Origin: Halalkalicoccus sp. NIPERK01
GTDB lineage: Archaea; Halobacteriota; Halobacteria; Halobacteriales; Halalkalicoccaceae
DNA length: 64,000 bases
Reading direction: 5' to 3'
NCBI RefSeq assembly: GCF_030287405.1
Contig: NZ_JASVVV010000002.1
Span: 62,001 to 126,000 of the forward strand
The notes beneath the pieces are model-generated. The model saw nothing but the letters and a program-made list of their open reading frames with translations. It searched no databases and was not told where the DNA came from. The translations under genes and the position numbers were made by a program. Shown piece after piece: positions 46,197 to 54,370 of the stretch. Each line of letters begins with the position of its first letter. Within the stretch, counting starts at the first letter, position 1.

Positions 46197-46690
46197 ACGT
46201 CGAGGAACGCGTCGGCGAGGCGCTTCGCGAGGACGGGTCGACGGTCGCGACCGCCGAGTCCTGTACCGGCGGGCTGATCTGCTCGCTTCTGACCGACGTC
46301 CCGGGGTCGAGCGACTACGTGGACCGCGGGTTCGTCACCTACGCCTACGACGCGAAACGCGAGATGCTAGGGGTCTCCCGGGAAGCCCTCGACGACCACG
46401 GCGCGGTGAGCGACCCCGTCGCCCGCGAGATGGCGCGCGGCGCACGCGACGTGGCCGACGCGACGTGGGCCGTTTCGACCACCGGGATCGCAGGCCCCAC
46501 GGGCGGAAGCGAGGGGAAACCCGTGGGCACGGTCTTCATCGGCGTCGCCCACGCCGCCCCGTGGGGGTCGGGCGACTCCTACGCGACCGTCTCCCGATAC
46601 GAGTTCGACGGGGATCGCGAGGAGATCAAAGAGCGGATCGCCCGACAGGCCCTCGAGGACCTCCTTCGAGAGGTTGAGCGTCTGACGTAA
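46193..46690 (+). CDS. CinA C-terminal-domain nicotinamide-nucleotide amidohydrolase
   Basis: A 165-residue stand-alone CinA C-terminal domain (PncC-like). The active-site signature ATAESCTGGLI is near residue 18, TYAYDAKREMLGVSREAL near 42, VSTTGIAGPTGGSEGKPVGTV near 94 and the C-terminal helix. The family converts nicotinamide mononucleotide to nicotinic acid mononucleotide and clears NAD-cycle by-products. It has no N-terminal molybdopterin-binding domain, as in bacterial PncC. Coupled to the NTF2-like gene by the ATGA overlap. Confidence 0.9.
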   Translation: MNVEERVGEALREDGSTVATAESCTGGLICSLLTDVPGSSDYVDRGFVTYAYDAKREMLGVSREALDDHGAVSDPVAREMARGARDVADATWAVSTTGIAGPTGGSEGKPVGTVFIGVAHAAPWGSGDSYATVSRYEFDGDREEIKERIARQALEDLLREVERLT

Positions 46691-46721
46691 CGGTTATCCT
46701 CCCGGCAGACATATCAAATAT

Positions 46722-47210
46722 ATGAACAAACGTGGGCACGTGCTGAACGCGGTCCTGCTCGCGGTCGGGTTGGGGTATCTGGTGCGGCCCTCGGGCGACG
46801 TCGAGACGTTCGTGACCGTCGCGGAACTGTTCGTCCCGATCGTTCTGGGGGCGCTCTTTCCCGACGTGGACACGGCCTTCGGGCGGCACCGAAAGACGCT
46901 CCACAACCTCCCCGTGCTGGGGGTTTTTCTCGCCTACCCGATCTACTTCGGGAACCTACAGTGGGTCTGGGTCGGCGTCCTGAGTCACTACCTCCTCGAC
47001 GTGCTGGGCAGCAAGCGCGGGATCGCGCCGTTCTACCCGGTCTGGAGCCGCGAGTTCGGCCTTCCGTTCGGGGTGCCCGTCCGAAGCCGGTGGGCCTCGG
47101 CCGTGACCCTCGTCGTGACCGCCTTCGAACTGGCGCTCGCCGCGGCCGTGATCCACTGGCTCCCCGCGACGATGGCCGAGAGCGCGCTCACCCTGCTCGG
47201 GGTGCGATAG
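46722..47210 (+). CDS. Membrane-bound metal-dependent hydrolase-like protein (DUF457/YdjM-type)
   Basis: A 162-residue membrane protein. It has an N-terminal KRGHVLNAVLLAVGLGYLV, then LGALFPDVDTAFGRHRKTLHNLPVLGVFLAYPI and HYLLDVLGSKRGIAPFYPVWSREFGL, in which the PDxD, H-K-x-x-H-N and HxxxD metal-binding residues of the YdjM/DUF457 family are all present. The family is thought to be zinc-dependent, some members being induced by DNA damage; activity is unproven. Five hydrophobic segments. Start codon in an AT-rich stretch (TATCAAATATATG). Confidence 0.82.
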   Translation: MNKRGHVLNAVLLAVGLGYLVRPSGDVETFVTVAELFVPIVLGALFPDVDTAFGRHRKTLHNLPVLGVFLAYPIYFGNLQWVWVGVLSHYLLDVLGSKRGIAPFYPVWSREFGLPFGVPVRSRWASAVTLVVTAFELALAAAVIHWLPATMAESALTLLGVR

Positions 47211-47228
47211 GTCGATGGGGTTCCGACC

Positions 47229-47981
47229 TCAGTACACCGCGCTCGCGTCGAACCGTCCCTCGTAGGCGGGGTGGCGCGGGTGGGTCGGTTCCATCCCCGA
47301 GAGGACCAGTCGATCGACCTTCTCCCAGGAGTTCTCCCAGAACAGGTGCGCGAACTCCGCCCGGCACCGGAGTTCGTGCCCCCCGCCCGAGCGGTGGAAC
47401 ACACGTCGGGGGGCGCCCGAGCGAAGGAGATCCGAGAGGTCCCGGGGAGCCTCGATGGCGGCGTCGAACTCCGTCCAGACCTCGCCGACGGTCGGGACGA
47501 GGTGGGCGTACGACGACCCGAACGCCGGGAGACCGGTCTCGCGGGCGACCTCCCGGGCGCGGCGGTTGTGTCTCTCGAAATGTTTCGGGTTGTAGACCTC
47601 GACCGCGTCGAACAGGCCGGGGTGGCGGTTCAGATCGACGACGTCCAAACTGACTGTCGCGAACTCGGGGTGGGGGACGAGCACCACGGCGTCCTGTCGC
47701 TCGAGTTCGCGGAGGGTGGCGTCGAGGGTGAGGAAGTCCGGGACGGGCGCCTCGAGGTCGAGCGCGAGGACGTGTTTTCGGTCCCGGAAGCTCCCCGTGA
47801 ACACCTCGCGGGCGGGCACCACGAGCAAGTCGTCGTCGCTGAAGCGCGCGGCGCGCTCGCGGACCTCCGGGAGACGGGTGAAGTGCGGCGCGTAGACGAG
47901 GACGTCGATCCCGCGGCGCTTCGCCCGCCGGGCGACCCGCTCGTCGAGGACCTTCACGTGCGGATCGACTCTGGTCGGCAT
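47229..47981 (-). CDS. PHP-domain-like protein with atypical first metal motif
   Basis: A 250-residue protein related to PHP-domain phosphoesterases. It opens TRVDPHVKVLDERV where a canonical D-x-H-x-H would read; D6 and H8 are kept but the second histidine is replaced by K10. Further candidates follow in VYAPHFTRLPEVR, VLVPHPEFATVSLD near residue 102 and GLPAFGSSYAHLVPTVG near 151. A PHP-associated C-terminal region has WENSWEKVDRLVLSGMEP. It may be a metal-dependent phosphoesterase with altered chemistry or a non-catalytic relative. ATG at 47981. Its promoter region is shared with the next divergent gene. Confidence 0.78.
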   Translation of the reverse strand: MPTRVDPHVKVLDERVARRAKRRGIDVLVYAPHFTRLPEVRERAARFSDDDLLVVPAREVFTGSFRDRKHVLALDLEAPVPDFLTLDATLRELERQDAVVLVPHPEFATVSLDVVDLNRHPGLFDAVEVYNPKHFERHNRRAREVARETGLPAFGSSYAHLVPTVGEVWTEFDAAIEAPRDLSDLLRSGAPRRVFHRSGGGHELRCRAEFAHLFWENSWEKVDRLVLSGMEPTHPRHPAYEGRFDASAVY

Positions 47982-48037
47982 GTCGAGGGGTTCTCCCGTG
48001 GACGGTTTGCGCCTTGCGGTTCCGGGTCCTCGCTCCT

Positions 48038-48071
48038 TAAAATCCCACGTATAAACCTAAAGGATTTTATA
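48038..48071. promoter_or_regulatory. Divergent promoter pair in an inverted repeat
   Basis: TAAAATCC (48038-48045) and GGATTTTA (48062-48069) are perfect 8-base arms around a 16-base spacer. The right arm runs into TTTTATA (48065-48071), 27 bases before the zinc-finger gene ATG at 48095. The left arm, read on the minus strand, is an equivalent ATTTTA box for the PHP-like gene with a leader of about 33 bases. Confidence 0.55.
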
Positions 48072-48094
48072 CCAGTCGTGCCTGTCGGACATCG

Positions 48095-48382
48095 ATGACC
48101 GGCTGGGAGTGTGCGATCGACGGCTGTGGTGCGGCCTTCGGCTCCGCCGAGGAGTTGATCGCCCATCAGGAAGGCGAGCACGCGGGCCACGAGTGCCGCG
48201 TCTGCGGGACGACGGTCCCCGACGGCTACCCCGCGATCAGGCACGCCTTCGGGGAGCACACCCGCGCGGAGTACGTCCGGGCCTACGACGCCGACGCGCG
48301 GGCGATCCGCATCCGGGAAGAAGTGCTCAGAACGGTCGAATCGGCGCTCGACGGGCCGGTTTCGGCCGTCGACTCCGAGTGA
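48095..48382 (+). CDS. C2H2-type zinc-finger protein (DUF7565-like)
   Basis: A 95-residue protein with two finger-like units. The first is CAIDGCGAAFGSAEELIAHQ and EGEH (C6, C11, H24, H29). The second is CRVCGTTVPDGYPAIRHAFGEH (C34, C37, H50, H55). The C-terminal helix (60-80) is amphipathic. Family number from memory; such proteins are frequent in haloarchaea and probably bind nucleic acid. The TATA box 27 bases upstream fixes the start. Divergent from the PHP-like gene. Confidence 0.78.
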   Translation: MTGWECAIDGCGAAFGSAEELIAHQEGEHAGHECRVCGTTVPDGYPAIRHAFGEHTRAEYVRAYDADARAIRIREEVLRTVESALDGPVSAVDSE

Positions 48383-48451
48383 AGGGAGAATGCGGGAAAC
48401 ACGGACTCCTTCGTCGCGGTCGGACCGCAGGCCGTACCGAAACCGACCCGT

Positions 48452-48889
48452 TCAGCGCTCTTCGGAATCGAGCACGCGGATCTGGTCGCCCCGCACCGTC
48501 ACCGGAATCGGGACGGTCGCCTCGTAGAGTTCGACCGTGACCTGGTCCTTGCCCTCGTCGATGCGCTGGACCTGTGCCTTCTCGCCCTTGAACGGTCCGG
48601 CGATCAGTTCGACGATGTCGCCCTCCGCGATCCCCTCGACGTCCGGTTTCGGCGAGAGGAAGTGTTCGACCTCGGTGATCGAACTCTGGCCGGGGACGAT
48701 CGAGCGCGCGTGGGGGATCTCCTCGAGGACGCGCTCGATGATCGCGTGGTCGTCGGATTCGACCATCACGTAACTCGTCAGCGAATCGGGAGCCAGCGCC
48801 GCGTGGATCTCCGGTTCCTCGCGGTTCATGATCATGTCCGCGACGGTTCGCTCCTGGCTCGCCGTCGTCTTCACGGCGTAGATGGGCAT
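48452..48889 (-). CDS. spt5: Transcription elongation factor Spt5 (NusG homologue)
   Basis: A 145-residue archaeal Spt5 with an NGN domain (residues 1-80; [45 protein letters not shown]) and one KOW domain (about 87-140; [22 protein letters not shown]). It binds the RNA polymerase clamp with Spt4, holding it closed during elongation, and links transcription with translation. The ATG lies one base after the SecE stop codon, so both form one operon. Confidence 0.96.
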   Translation of the reverse strand: MPIYAVKTTASQERTVADMIMNREEPEIHAALAPDSLTSYVMVESDDHAIIERVLEEIPHARSIVPGQSSITEVEHFLSPKPDVEGIAEGDIVELIAGPFKGEKAQVQRIDEGKDQVTVELYEATVPIPVTVRGDQIRVLDSEER

Positions 48890-48890
48890 C

Positions 48891-49064
48891 TCAGACGCCC
48901 CCGGGCAGGTAGCTCATGAGGACGAACATGAGAAAGCCGATCGTGCCGACGAGGGCGATGCCCGCGCCGGCGATCAGGGCCACGCGGGAGAACTCCTCCC
49001 ACGCGGGCGTGGTGGCGAACTTCAGGACGCGGACGTAGGAGTTGATGTCTGTCGGGACGTTCAT
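48891..49064 (-). CDS. secE: Preprotein translocase subunit SecE/Sec61-gamma
   Basis: A 57-residue single-helix protein, [20 protein letters not shown] followed by the amphipathic helix ([19 protein letters not shown]) and one membrane segment ending [13 protein letters not shown]. Its size and the (P)xWEEF pattern are typical of archaeal SecE. It clamps SecY in the protein-conducting channel. It is too short for default ORF calling; the start follows an AT-rich TAGAAAAC box (49090-49098) about 30 bases upstream. Confidence 0.93.
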   Translation of the reverse strand: MNVPTDINSYVRVLKFATTPAWEEFSRVALIAGAGIALVGTIGFLMFVLMSYLPGGV

Positions 49065-49155
49065 ACTGGCCGGCGATAGGAGAGCGGGGGTTTTCTATCT
49101 ATTGATGGGGGTCGCCAGCGACAGGTAGAGAACCCTCGGGGGCCGAGAGCCGACG

Positions 49156-50547
49156 ATGGGTCCAACGAGGCGCAGGCTGACGATCGGAGCCCTCGTACTC
49201 GGGGTCGTGCTGCTCGCGTCAGACACCGCCGCCGCGAGCAACGTCGCGACCGGCCTGCAGGGCGAGGGCCGCGACCTGCAGGTGCCGACGTGGCTCTACC
49301 TCTTCACCGGCGGGGCCGCCGTCGGCGCCTCCGGCCTGCTCGCGATGTTCGTCACCGACCGCCGGCTGATCGAGAGCCTCCACACGTGGGCGCGGCCCGT
49401 GCGCGCGGACGAGGCGGTCCTGCGGCCGCTGCGATACCTCCTCGGCGCGGTCGCGGTCGCCGGCCTCGCGCTCGTCGTCTACGTCGGACTGACGGGGCCG
49501 GGCGTGGCCAACGCCAACCTCGCCGTCCTCACGGTGTTCGTCGGCGGCCGGGCGGGGCTGGTGATGGTCGCCTACCTGGTCGCGAACCCGTGGCCCGCGC
49601 TGAACCCGTGGCGAGCGCTCTCGCGGGCGCTCCCGAGCGGCTTTCTCGACTATCCCGAGCGGTGGGGCGTCTGGCCCGCCGTCGCCGGCCTGCTCTGTAT
49701 CCTCTGGATCGAGGTCGTCGTCCCGATCAACACCGTTCCCGAAACGCTCGCGCTCGCGGTGCTTGCGTACAGCGCCTACGCGCTCGCGGGCGCGGTCGTC
49801 TTCGGTCCTGCGGGGTGGTTTCGCTACGGCGATCCCCTCGGCGTGCTCTTTCGATACTACGGCGCGGTCGCGCCGATCCAGCGCACGCCCGACGGGGTGA
49901 GACTCGTCCTGCCGGGCGCGAAGCTCCGCGAATCCGGCGTCGTCGACGGTCTCAGCGGCGTGGCGTTCGTCATCCTGCTCGTCTGGGAACTCACCTACAG
50001 CGCCTTCGTCGTCGTCCCGTCGGGGATCGCGAGCGTCGAGTTCCTCGTCGGCCTCGGCGTGCCGCCGCTGGTCACCTACGCGCTGTACCTCCTCGCGGGC
50101 TACGGTCTCTTCCTCGGGAGCTACTGGCTCGCGACCCGATATGCAAGACGCCTCGCGGAGACCTACGTCACGGCGGAGTCGCTCGCGATCCGCTTCGCGC
50201 CGCCGCTTTTGGGGATCGCCGCGGGGTATCACCTCGCCCACTACTTCGCCTTCTTCGTCTCGCTTTCCCCGTCGCTCGCGCTCGTCCTCCGGTCTCCGCT
50301 CTCGCCGCCGTTGCCGCCGCTGACGCTGGTGTTGCCGGGCTGGTTCGGCCTGCTCGACATCGCGTTCGTTCTCGTCGGCCACCTGCTCGCGATCTGGGCG
50401 GCCCACGCCGCCTCGTTCTCGGTGTTCCCGAGCCGTCTGCAGGCGATCCGCAGCCAGTACCCGTTCGTGATCGTGATGATCTGCTATACGATGGTCAGCC
50501 TCTGGCTGATCTCGTCGCCGACCGCCGAACCCGCCTTCGTCGGGTGA
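49156..50547 (+). CDS. Polytopic membrane protein, partner of the P19-like lipoprotein
   Basis: A 463-residue protein with about 10-11 predicted helices and an N-terminal signal-like segment. The loop ANPWPALNPWRALSRALP (residues 143-160) is a recurring NPW..LNPWR motif that I recall from actinobacterial proteins annotated, on weak grounds, as fenitrothion hydrolase. Those proteins may be channel or electron-transfer components. No catalytic motif is recognised. The following gene, 37 bases later, is a P19-like lipoprotein, so a joint role in metal or redox transport is an inference. It lies opposite in strand to secE/spt5 and ftsZ. Confidence 0.7.
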   Translation: MGPTRRRLTIGALVLGVVLLASDTAAASNVATGLQGEGRDLQVPTWLYLFTGGAAVGASGLLAMFVTDRRLIESLHTWARPVRADEAVLRPLRYLLGAVAVAGLALVVYVGLTGPGVANANLAVLTVFVGGRAGLVMVAYLVANPWPALNPWRALSRALPSGFLDYPERWGVWPAVAGLLCILWIEVVVPINTVPETLALAVLAYSAYALAGAVVFGPAGWFRYGDPLGVLFRYYGAVAPIQRTPDGVRLVLPGAKLRESGVVDGLSGVAFVILLVWELTYSAFVVVPSGIASVEFLVGLGVPPLVTYALYLLAGYGLFLGSYWLATRYARRLAETYVTAESLAIRFAPPLLGIAAGYHLAHYFAFFVSLSPSLALVLRSPLSPPLPPLTLVLPGWFGLLDIAFVLVGHLLAIWAAHAASFSVFPSRLQAIRSQYPFVIVMICYTMVSLWLISSPTAEPAFVG

Positions 50548-50584
50548 ACGCAACCCGTAAGGCGGCGAGGACCCGAGGGTCGGC

Positions 50585-51670
50585 ATGGACCGCCGCGGCG
50601 TGCTACGAGCCGGTGCCCTCCTCGGAGCGGCCGGACTGGCTGGCTGTCTCGGCGTCTTCGAGACCCGGTCGGCGTGGCGCGACCCGCCGATCGTCGAGGA
50701 CCGGCCCGACGCACCCTACATCCCCGCCTCGACCGAGGAGATGGGCACCTACGGGGTCGGTGAGGCCGGCGAGTACACCGTCGCCCTGCTGTACACCTTC
50801 CCCCACCGCTTCTGGACGGTCACCGGCACCGAGACCAACATGGTCGACATCGGCGACGACGACGCGCTCCACCTGATGGCGAGCGTCTGGGAGACGGAGT
50901 CGGAGACGGTCGTCCCGGCGGACGTCCGAATGACCGTCGAGGGCCGAGGGGAGCGGCCCTACGCGGGTCAGCTCTGGCCGATGCTCTCCCAGCGCATGGG
51001 GTTTCACTACGGCGACAACCTCGCGGTCGCGAACGAGGGCGCGTACACCGCCACGCTCCGGATCAACCCCGCCGACGTCCGGGGGGTGGGCGGCCTCGAG
51101 GGCTCGTTCGAGGAGGCCCGAACGGTCGAGATCGGCTTCGAGTACGACACGGACGACGTCTACGACCTGGAGTTCGAACTCGTCGAGGAGAGCCGACGGG
51201 GCCAACGCGGGGAACTGCCCCTGATGGATCACGCGGAGATGGGTCACGGGGGCGGCGACGGCCACGGCGACCACGCCCGTATGCCCCACCCGACGGTCCC
51301 GCCGACCGACGAGTTCCCCGGCGAGGTGATCGGGACGGGCGAGAGCGGCGGTGCGGAGTTCGTCGTCGCCCTCGACGATCGGTTCGGCGGTCCCACGCTC
51401 GTGGCCTCGCCGCGAACGCCGCAGAACCGCGTGGTGCTCCCGCTGATGGCGCTGTCGGCGACGATCGATCGGGACGGGGAGACGGTCTTCGAGGGCGCCC
51501 TCGAGAGCCGGCTCGATGCGGACCTCGGGGTTCACTACGGGGCGGCCGTCGACCCGATGGAGCCGGGCGACACGGTGCGGGTCGAAACGGAGTCGCCCCC
51601 GCAGGTCGCGCGACACGACGGCTACGAGACCGCCTTCTTCGAGATGGCGTCGATAGAACTCGAGTACTGA
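50585..51670 (+). CDS. Tat-exported lipoprotein with two P19-like domains and a His/Met-rich linker (DUF7350-like)
   Basis: A 361-residue protein with a Tat lipoprotein signal (RR at 3-4, lipobox C21). Residues 60-200 resemble the bacterial iron/copper receptor P19 (Tp34 family): FPHRFWTVTGTETN near 72, DALHLMASVW near 93, then WPMLSQRMGFHYGDNLAVAN near 131-150. Residues 245-355 form a shorter second copy ending in LDADLGVHYGAAVDP near 310-323. The linker (213-235) is rich in His and Met. P19 proteins bind copper and deliver iron to a membrane permease; the preceding membrane gene may be its partner. The stop directly abuts the ftsZ stop. Confidence 0.8.
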   Translation: MDRRGVLRAGALLGAAGLAGCLGVFETRSAWRDPPIVEDRPDAPYIPASTEEMGTYGVGEAGEYTVALLYTFPHRFWTVTGTETNMVDIGDDDALHLMASVWETESETVVPADVRMTVEGRGERPYAGQLWPMLSQRMGFHYGDNLAVANEGAYTATLRINPADVRGVGGLEGSFEEARTVEIGFEYDTDDVYDLEFELVEESRRGQRGELPLMDHAEMGHGGGDGHGDHARMPHPTVPPTDEFPGEVIGTGESGGAEFVVALDDRFGGPTLVASPRTPQNRVVLPLMALSATIDRDGETVFEGALESRLDADLGVHYGAAVDPMEPGDTVRVETESPPQVARHDGYETAFFEMASIELEY

Positions 51671-52810
51671 TTACTCGACGTAGTCGATGTCCTGAAGCTG
51701 CCCCGCCGTCTTCTCGCGCTGTTCATCCTCCTGCCGGCCGTAGATCTGCGGGGAGTCGACGCCGGTGACGACGATCATGGTGCGCATCGCGCCGTCGAGT
51801 TCCTCGTCGACGGAGGTTCCCCAGATGATCCGGGCGTCGGGGTCAATTCTTTCATAAATCTCCTCGACGACGCCCTCGGCCTCCTCGATGCTCATGTCCG
51901 AGCCGCCGGTGACGTTCACGAGCGCGGAGTTCGCCCCCGAGATGTCGACGTCGAGAAGCGGCGAGCGAAGCGCCGATTTGACCGAGTCCTTCGCCTTCGA
52001 TTCGGAGTCGCTCTCGCCGAGCCCGATCATGGCGACACCGCCCTTCTCCATCACCGTTCGAACGTCCGCGAAGTCGAGGTTCACGAGTCCGGGTTTGGTG
52101 ATGAGTTCGGTGATGCCCTTGACCGAGCGCATGAGCACCTCGTCGGCGACCTTGAACGCCTGTCGCACCGGCAGTTTGCCGACGGCGTCGAGCAGGCGGT
52201 CGTTGGGGACGACGATCACGGTGTCGGCGACGTCGCGCAGCCGTTCGAGGCCGGCCTCGGCGTTCGTTCTCCTGACCTCGCCCTCGGCGGTGAAGGGCGT
52301 GGTGACGATGGCGATGGTGAGCGCGCCCGACTCGCGGGCGGCCTTCGCGACGACCGGCGCGGAACCGGTGCCGGTGCCGCCGCCCAGCCCGGCGGTGACG
52401 AACACCATGTCCGAGCCCTGGATCGCGTCGTTGACCTCGTCCTGGCTCTCGAGGGCGGCTTCCTCGCCGACCTGCGGGAGCGATCCCGCGCCCCGGCCAC
52501 GGGTCTTCTGTTCTCCCAAGAGGATCTTCGTGTCGGCCTCGATCTCCACGAGGTGCTGGACGTCGGTGTTAGCGGCGACGAGTTTCGCGCCGTGGATTCC
52601 CTCCTCCTGCATCCGGTTGACGGTGTTGCCGCCGGCCCCGCCACAGCCGACGACGGTGATGTTGGTCTGGAGGTCCTCGAGTACGTCGCGCAGTTCCTCG
52701 TCGGTCATCTGCCCCGACTGGCTGACCTCGGGGGTGACGCCGTCGCCGTCCTGCTCCGCCGCCTGCTCCTCGTCGGCGCTCTCGACGGCGTCCTGAATGA
52801 TCGAGTCCAT
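51671..52810 (-). CDS. ftsZ: Cell division protein FtsZ (FtsZ1 type)
   Basis: A 379-residue tubulin homologue. An acidic N-terminal tail (1-45, [15 protein letters not shown]) is typical of haloarchaeal FtsZ1. The GTP-binding core has [15 protein letters not shown] (53-67), the tubulin signature GGGTGTGS (143-150), and [10 protein letters not shown]. The C-terminal domain carries the T7 loop in [14 protein letters not shown]. FtsZ1 assembles a ring at mid-cell and recruits the second FtsZ and SepF-type anchors. The stop codon abuts that of the convergent P19-like gene. The promoter lies in 52811-52850. Confidence 0.95.
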   Translation of the reverse strand: MDSIIQDAVESADEEQAAEQDGDGVTPEVSQSGQMTDEELRDVLEDLQTNITVVGCGGAGGNTVNRMQEEGIHGAKLVAANTDVQHLVEIEADTKILLGEQKTRGRGAGSLPQVGEEAALESQDEVNDAIQGSDMVFVTAGLGGGTGTGSAPVVAKAARESGALTIAIVTTPFTAEGEVRRTNAEAGLERLRDVADTVIVVPNDRLLDAVGKLPVRQAFKVADEVLMRSVKGITELITKPGLVNLDFADVRTVMEKGGVAMIGLGESDSESKAKDSVKSALRSPLLDVDISGANSALVNVTGGSDMSIEEAEGVVEEIYERIDPDARIIWGTSVDEELDGAMRTMIVVTGVDSPQIYGRQEDEQREKTAGQLQDIDYVE

Positions 52811-52878
52811 GTCTTGCGCGCTCGTAATGTACCCATCGTAATGATTGTTCCCTTTGACGTCCGACACGCGTCGGACCC

Positions 52879-54195
52879 TCAGGCCGAATACGACAGCTCC
52901 CTGACCCGCTCGCTGAACACCGCCTCGGGTTCGATCGTTCGGCCCTCTACCTCGACCGCCTGCCCCGACGCGAGCCTGCCGAACGCCGGCCCCTCGGGCA
53001 CGCCCAACCGCTGCGCTTTCTCGGGATCGAACGCCCGCTCGCGGACGACGACCTCGCCCGATCCCCGTTCGACCTCGTACTCCCGTTCGAGGATCGCCAC
53101 GAGGTCGTCGATCAGCGCATCGCGTTCCCCGCCCGCGAACGCCGCCCGCTCGTCGACCTCGGTCCCCCCCTCCGTGGTCTCGAACGCGAGCGCGTGGCGC
53201 TCGACCGCCCCGCGAACGCCGTCGGGGTCGACCGACCGGGCCGCCTCGATGAGTTCGACCGGCAGCGGCCCGACCACGAAGACCCCCTCGCGCTCGCCGA
53301 ATCGAACACCCTCGTCGACGCTCCCGAGTTCGGATTCGAGCCGTTCCACGAGGGCGAGGTCCCGGTCGCCGACCTCGCGGAGCCACGTCTCGCTCACGAC
53401 GCGGTAGCCCAGTTCCTCGATGACCGATTCGAGTTCCGGCCGGTCGCCGTCGATGACCGCGAGGTCGGCCCCGCTCTCCTCGAAGGCCTGCTCGATCACG
53501 TCGGGGTTGAGCGGTCCCAGCTCCTCTAAACACCAGTCTGCGCCGATGTGCCCGACCGCCCACGGCGTCTCCCGCACGATCCGCTCAGGGCGGGGAACGT
53601 AGTGGCCCCCGCCGAAGGCGACGACCTGTTTTTCCTGACGGACGGTCCCGTCGAGTCCGAGGATCGACCGGGCCACCGCTCGGGCACCCGCGTCGTCGTG
53701 CCACTGGGCCTCGTCGCTTCCCAGTTCCGCAAAGAGCGAGGGCACCCCCACCGAGGTCGGCCCGTGGTGCGTACACTCCATGCCGACCTCGTAGCCCTCG
53801 GGGGCGTGCTCGTGGAAGTTCTCCAACAGGCGCTTGTGGGCGGCCGGACAGGCCGCCGCGAGTTCACCCTCGCGTCCGCCGAACTCCGCGGGTCCGAAGT
53901 TGCCGGTGAAGTGGGCGGTCAGGAGCGGGCCGGTCTCGCCCGAGTGTCGGGAGGCGAAGACGACCATCGAGGGGTCGGAGAAGGCGTTCGCGACCCCCTC
54001 CAGTTCGAGGTGCCACTCCTCGAAGGTACGAAGTTCGAAGCGCGTCTCGTCGGCTTCGAGCGCGTAGTAGGTGCCCCCGCCCTCGCTATCGGGACGGTCC
54101 GGGTCCTCGCGTTCGCGCCAGTCGGCGAGCGCGAGCAGGTGCTCGCCGATCAGTTCGGAGGCCGCGTCGGCGCGGCTGACGACGATTCCGATCAC
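52879..54195 (-). CDS. dtdA: D-aminoacyl-tRNA deacylase, archaeal type (DtdA/DTD2)
   Basis: A 438-residue protein of the archaeal/plant DTD2 family. It begins [19 protein letters not shown], has [23 protein letters not shown] near residue 81, [22 protein letters not shown] near 137 and [10 protein letters not shown] near 196, the conserved His/Thr-rich active-site segments, and a C-terminal extension (about 270-438) found in haloarchaeal forms. It removes D-amino acids, and in plants also aldehyde adducts, from tRNA. GTG at 54195 is chosen because a TTTTTACT box lies 27 bases upstream. Confidence 0.9.
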   Translation of the reverse strand: MIGIVVSRADAASELIGEHLLALADWREREDPDRPDSEGGGTYYALEADETRFELRTFEEWHLELEGVANAFSDPSMVVFASRHSGETGPLLTAHFTGNFGPAEFGGREGELAAACPAAHKRLLENFHEHAPEGYEVGMECTHHGPTSVGVPSLFAELGSDEAQWHDDAGARAVARSILGLDGTVRQEKQVVAFGGGHYVPRPERIVRETPWAVGHIGADWCLEELGPLNPDVIEQAFEESGADLAVIDGDRPELESVIEELGYRVVSETWLREVGDRDLALVERLESELGSVDEGVRFGEREGVFVVGPLPVELIEAARSVDPDGVRGAVERHALAFETTEGGTEVDERAAFAGGERDALIDDLVAILEREYEVERGSGEVVVRERAFDPEKAQRLGVPEGPAFGRLASGQAVEVEGRTIEPEAVFSERVRELSYSA

Positions 54196-54217
54196 GGCCG
54201 GCGGTAGGCGGGCCGGG

Positions 54218-54225
54218 AGTAAAAA
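54218..54225 (-). promoter_or_regulatory. TATA-like box of dtdA
   Basis: Reverse-strand TTTTTACT, centred 27 bases before the GTG at 54195. Confidence 0.55.
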
Positions 54226-54260
54226 CCGGTCGAACGCTCGTGACTGCACCCGTCGGGATC

Positions 54261-54370
54261 ATACCGTCGGTCATACTGACGTGAATCTGAGACGGTCAGG
54301 ACGGGGAAGAATCGGGCTATTGTCGGTCGAATCGTGCTACCGACGTTGGTCCATCCATGACCGACGGTAT
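54261..54370. repeat. 110-base segment bounded by perfect 14-base inverted repeats
   Basis: ATACCGTCGGTCAT (54261-54274) and ATGACCGACGGTAT (54357-54370) are exact reverse complements with 82 bases between them, which include a further GTCGGT (54322-54327)/ACCGAC (54339-54344) hairpin. No clear target-site duplication flanks them. The right arm reaches into the stop codon of the CaCA exchanger gene. Confidence 0.7.
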
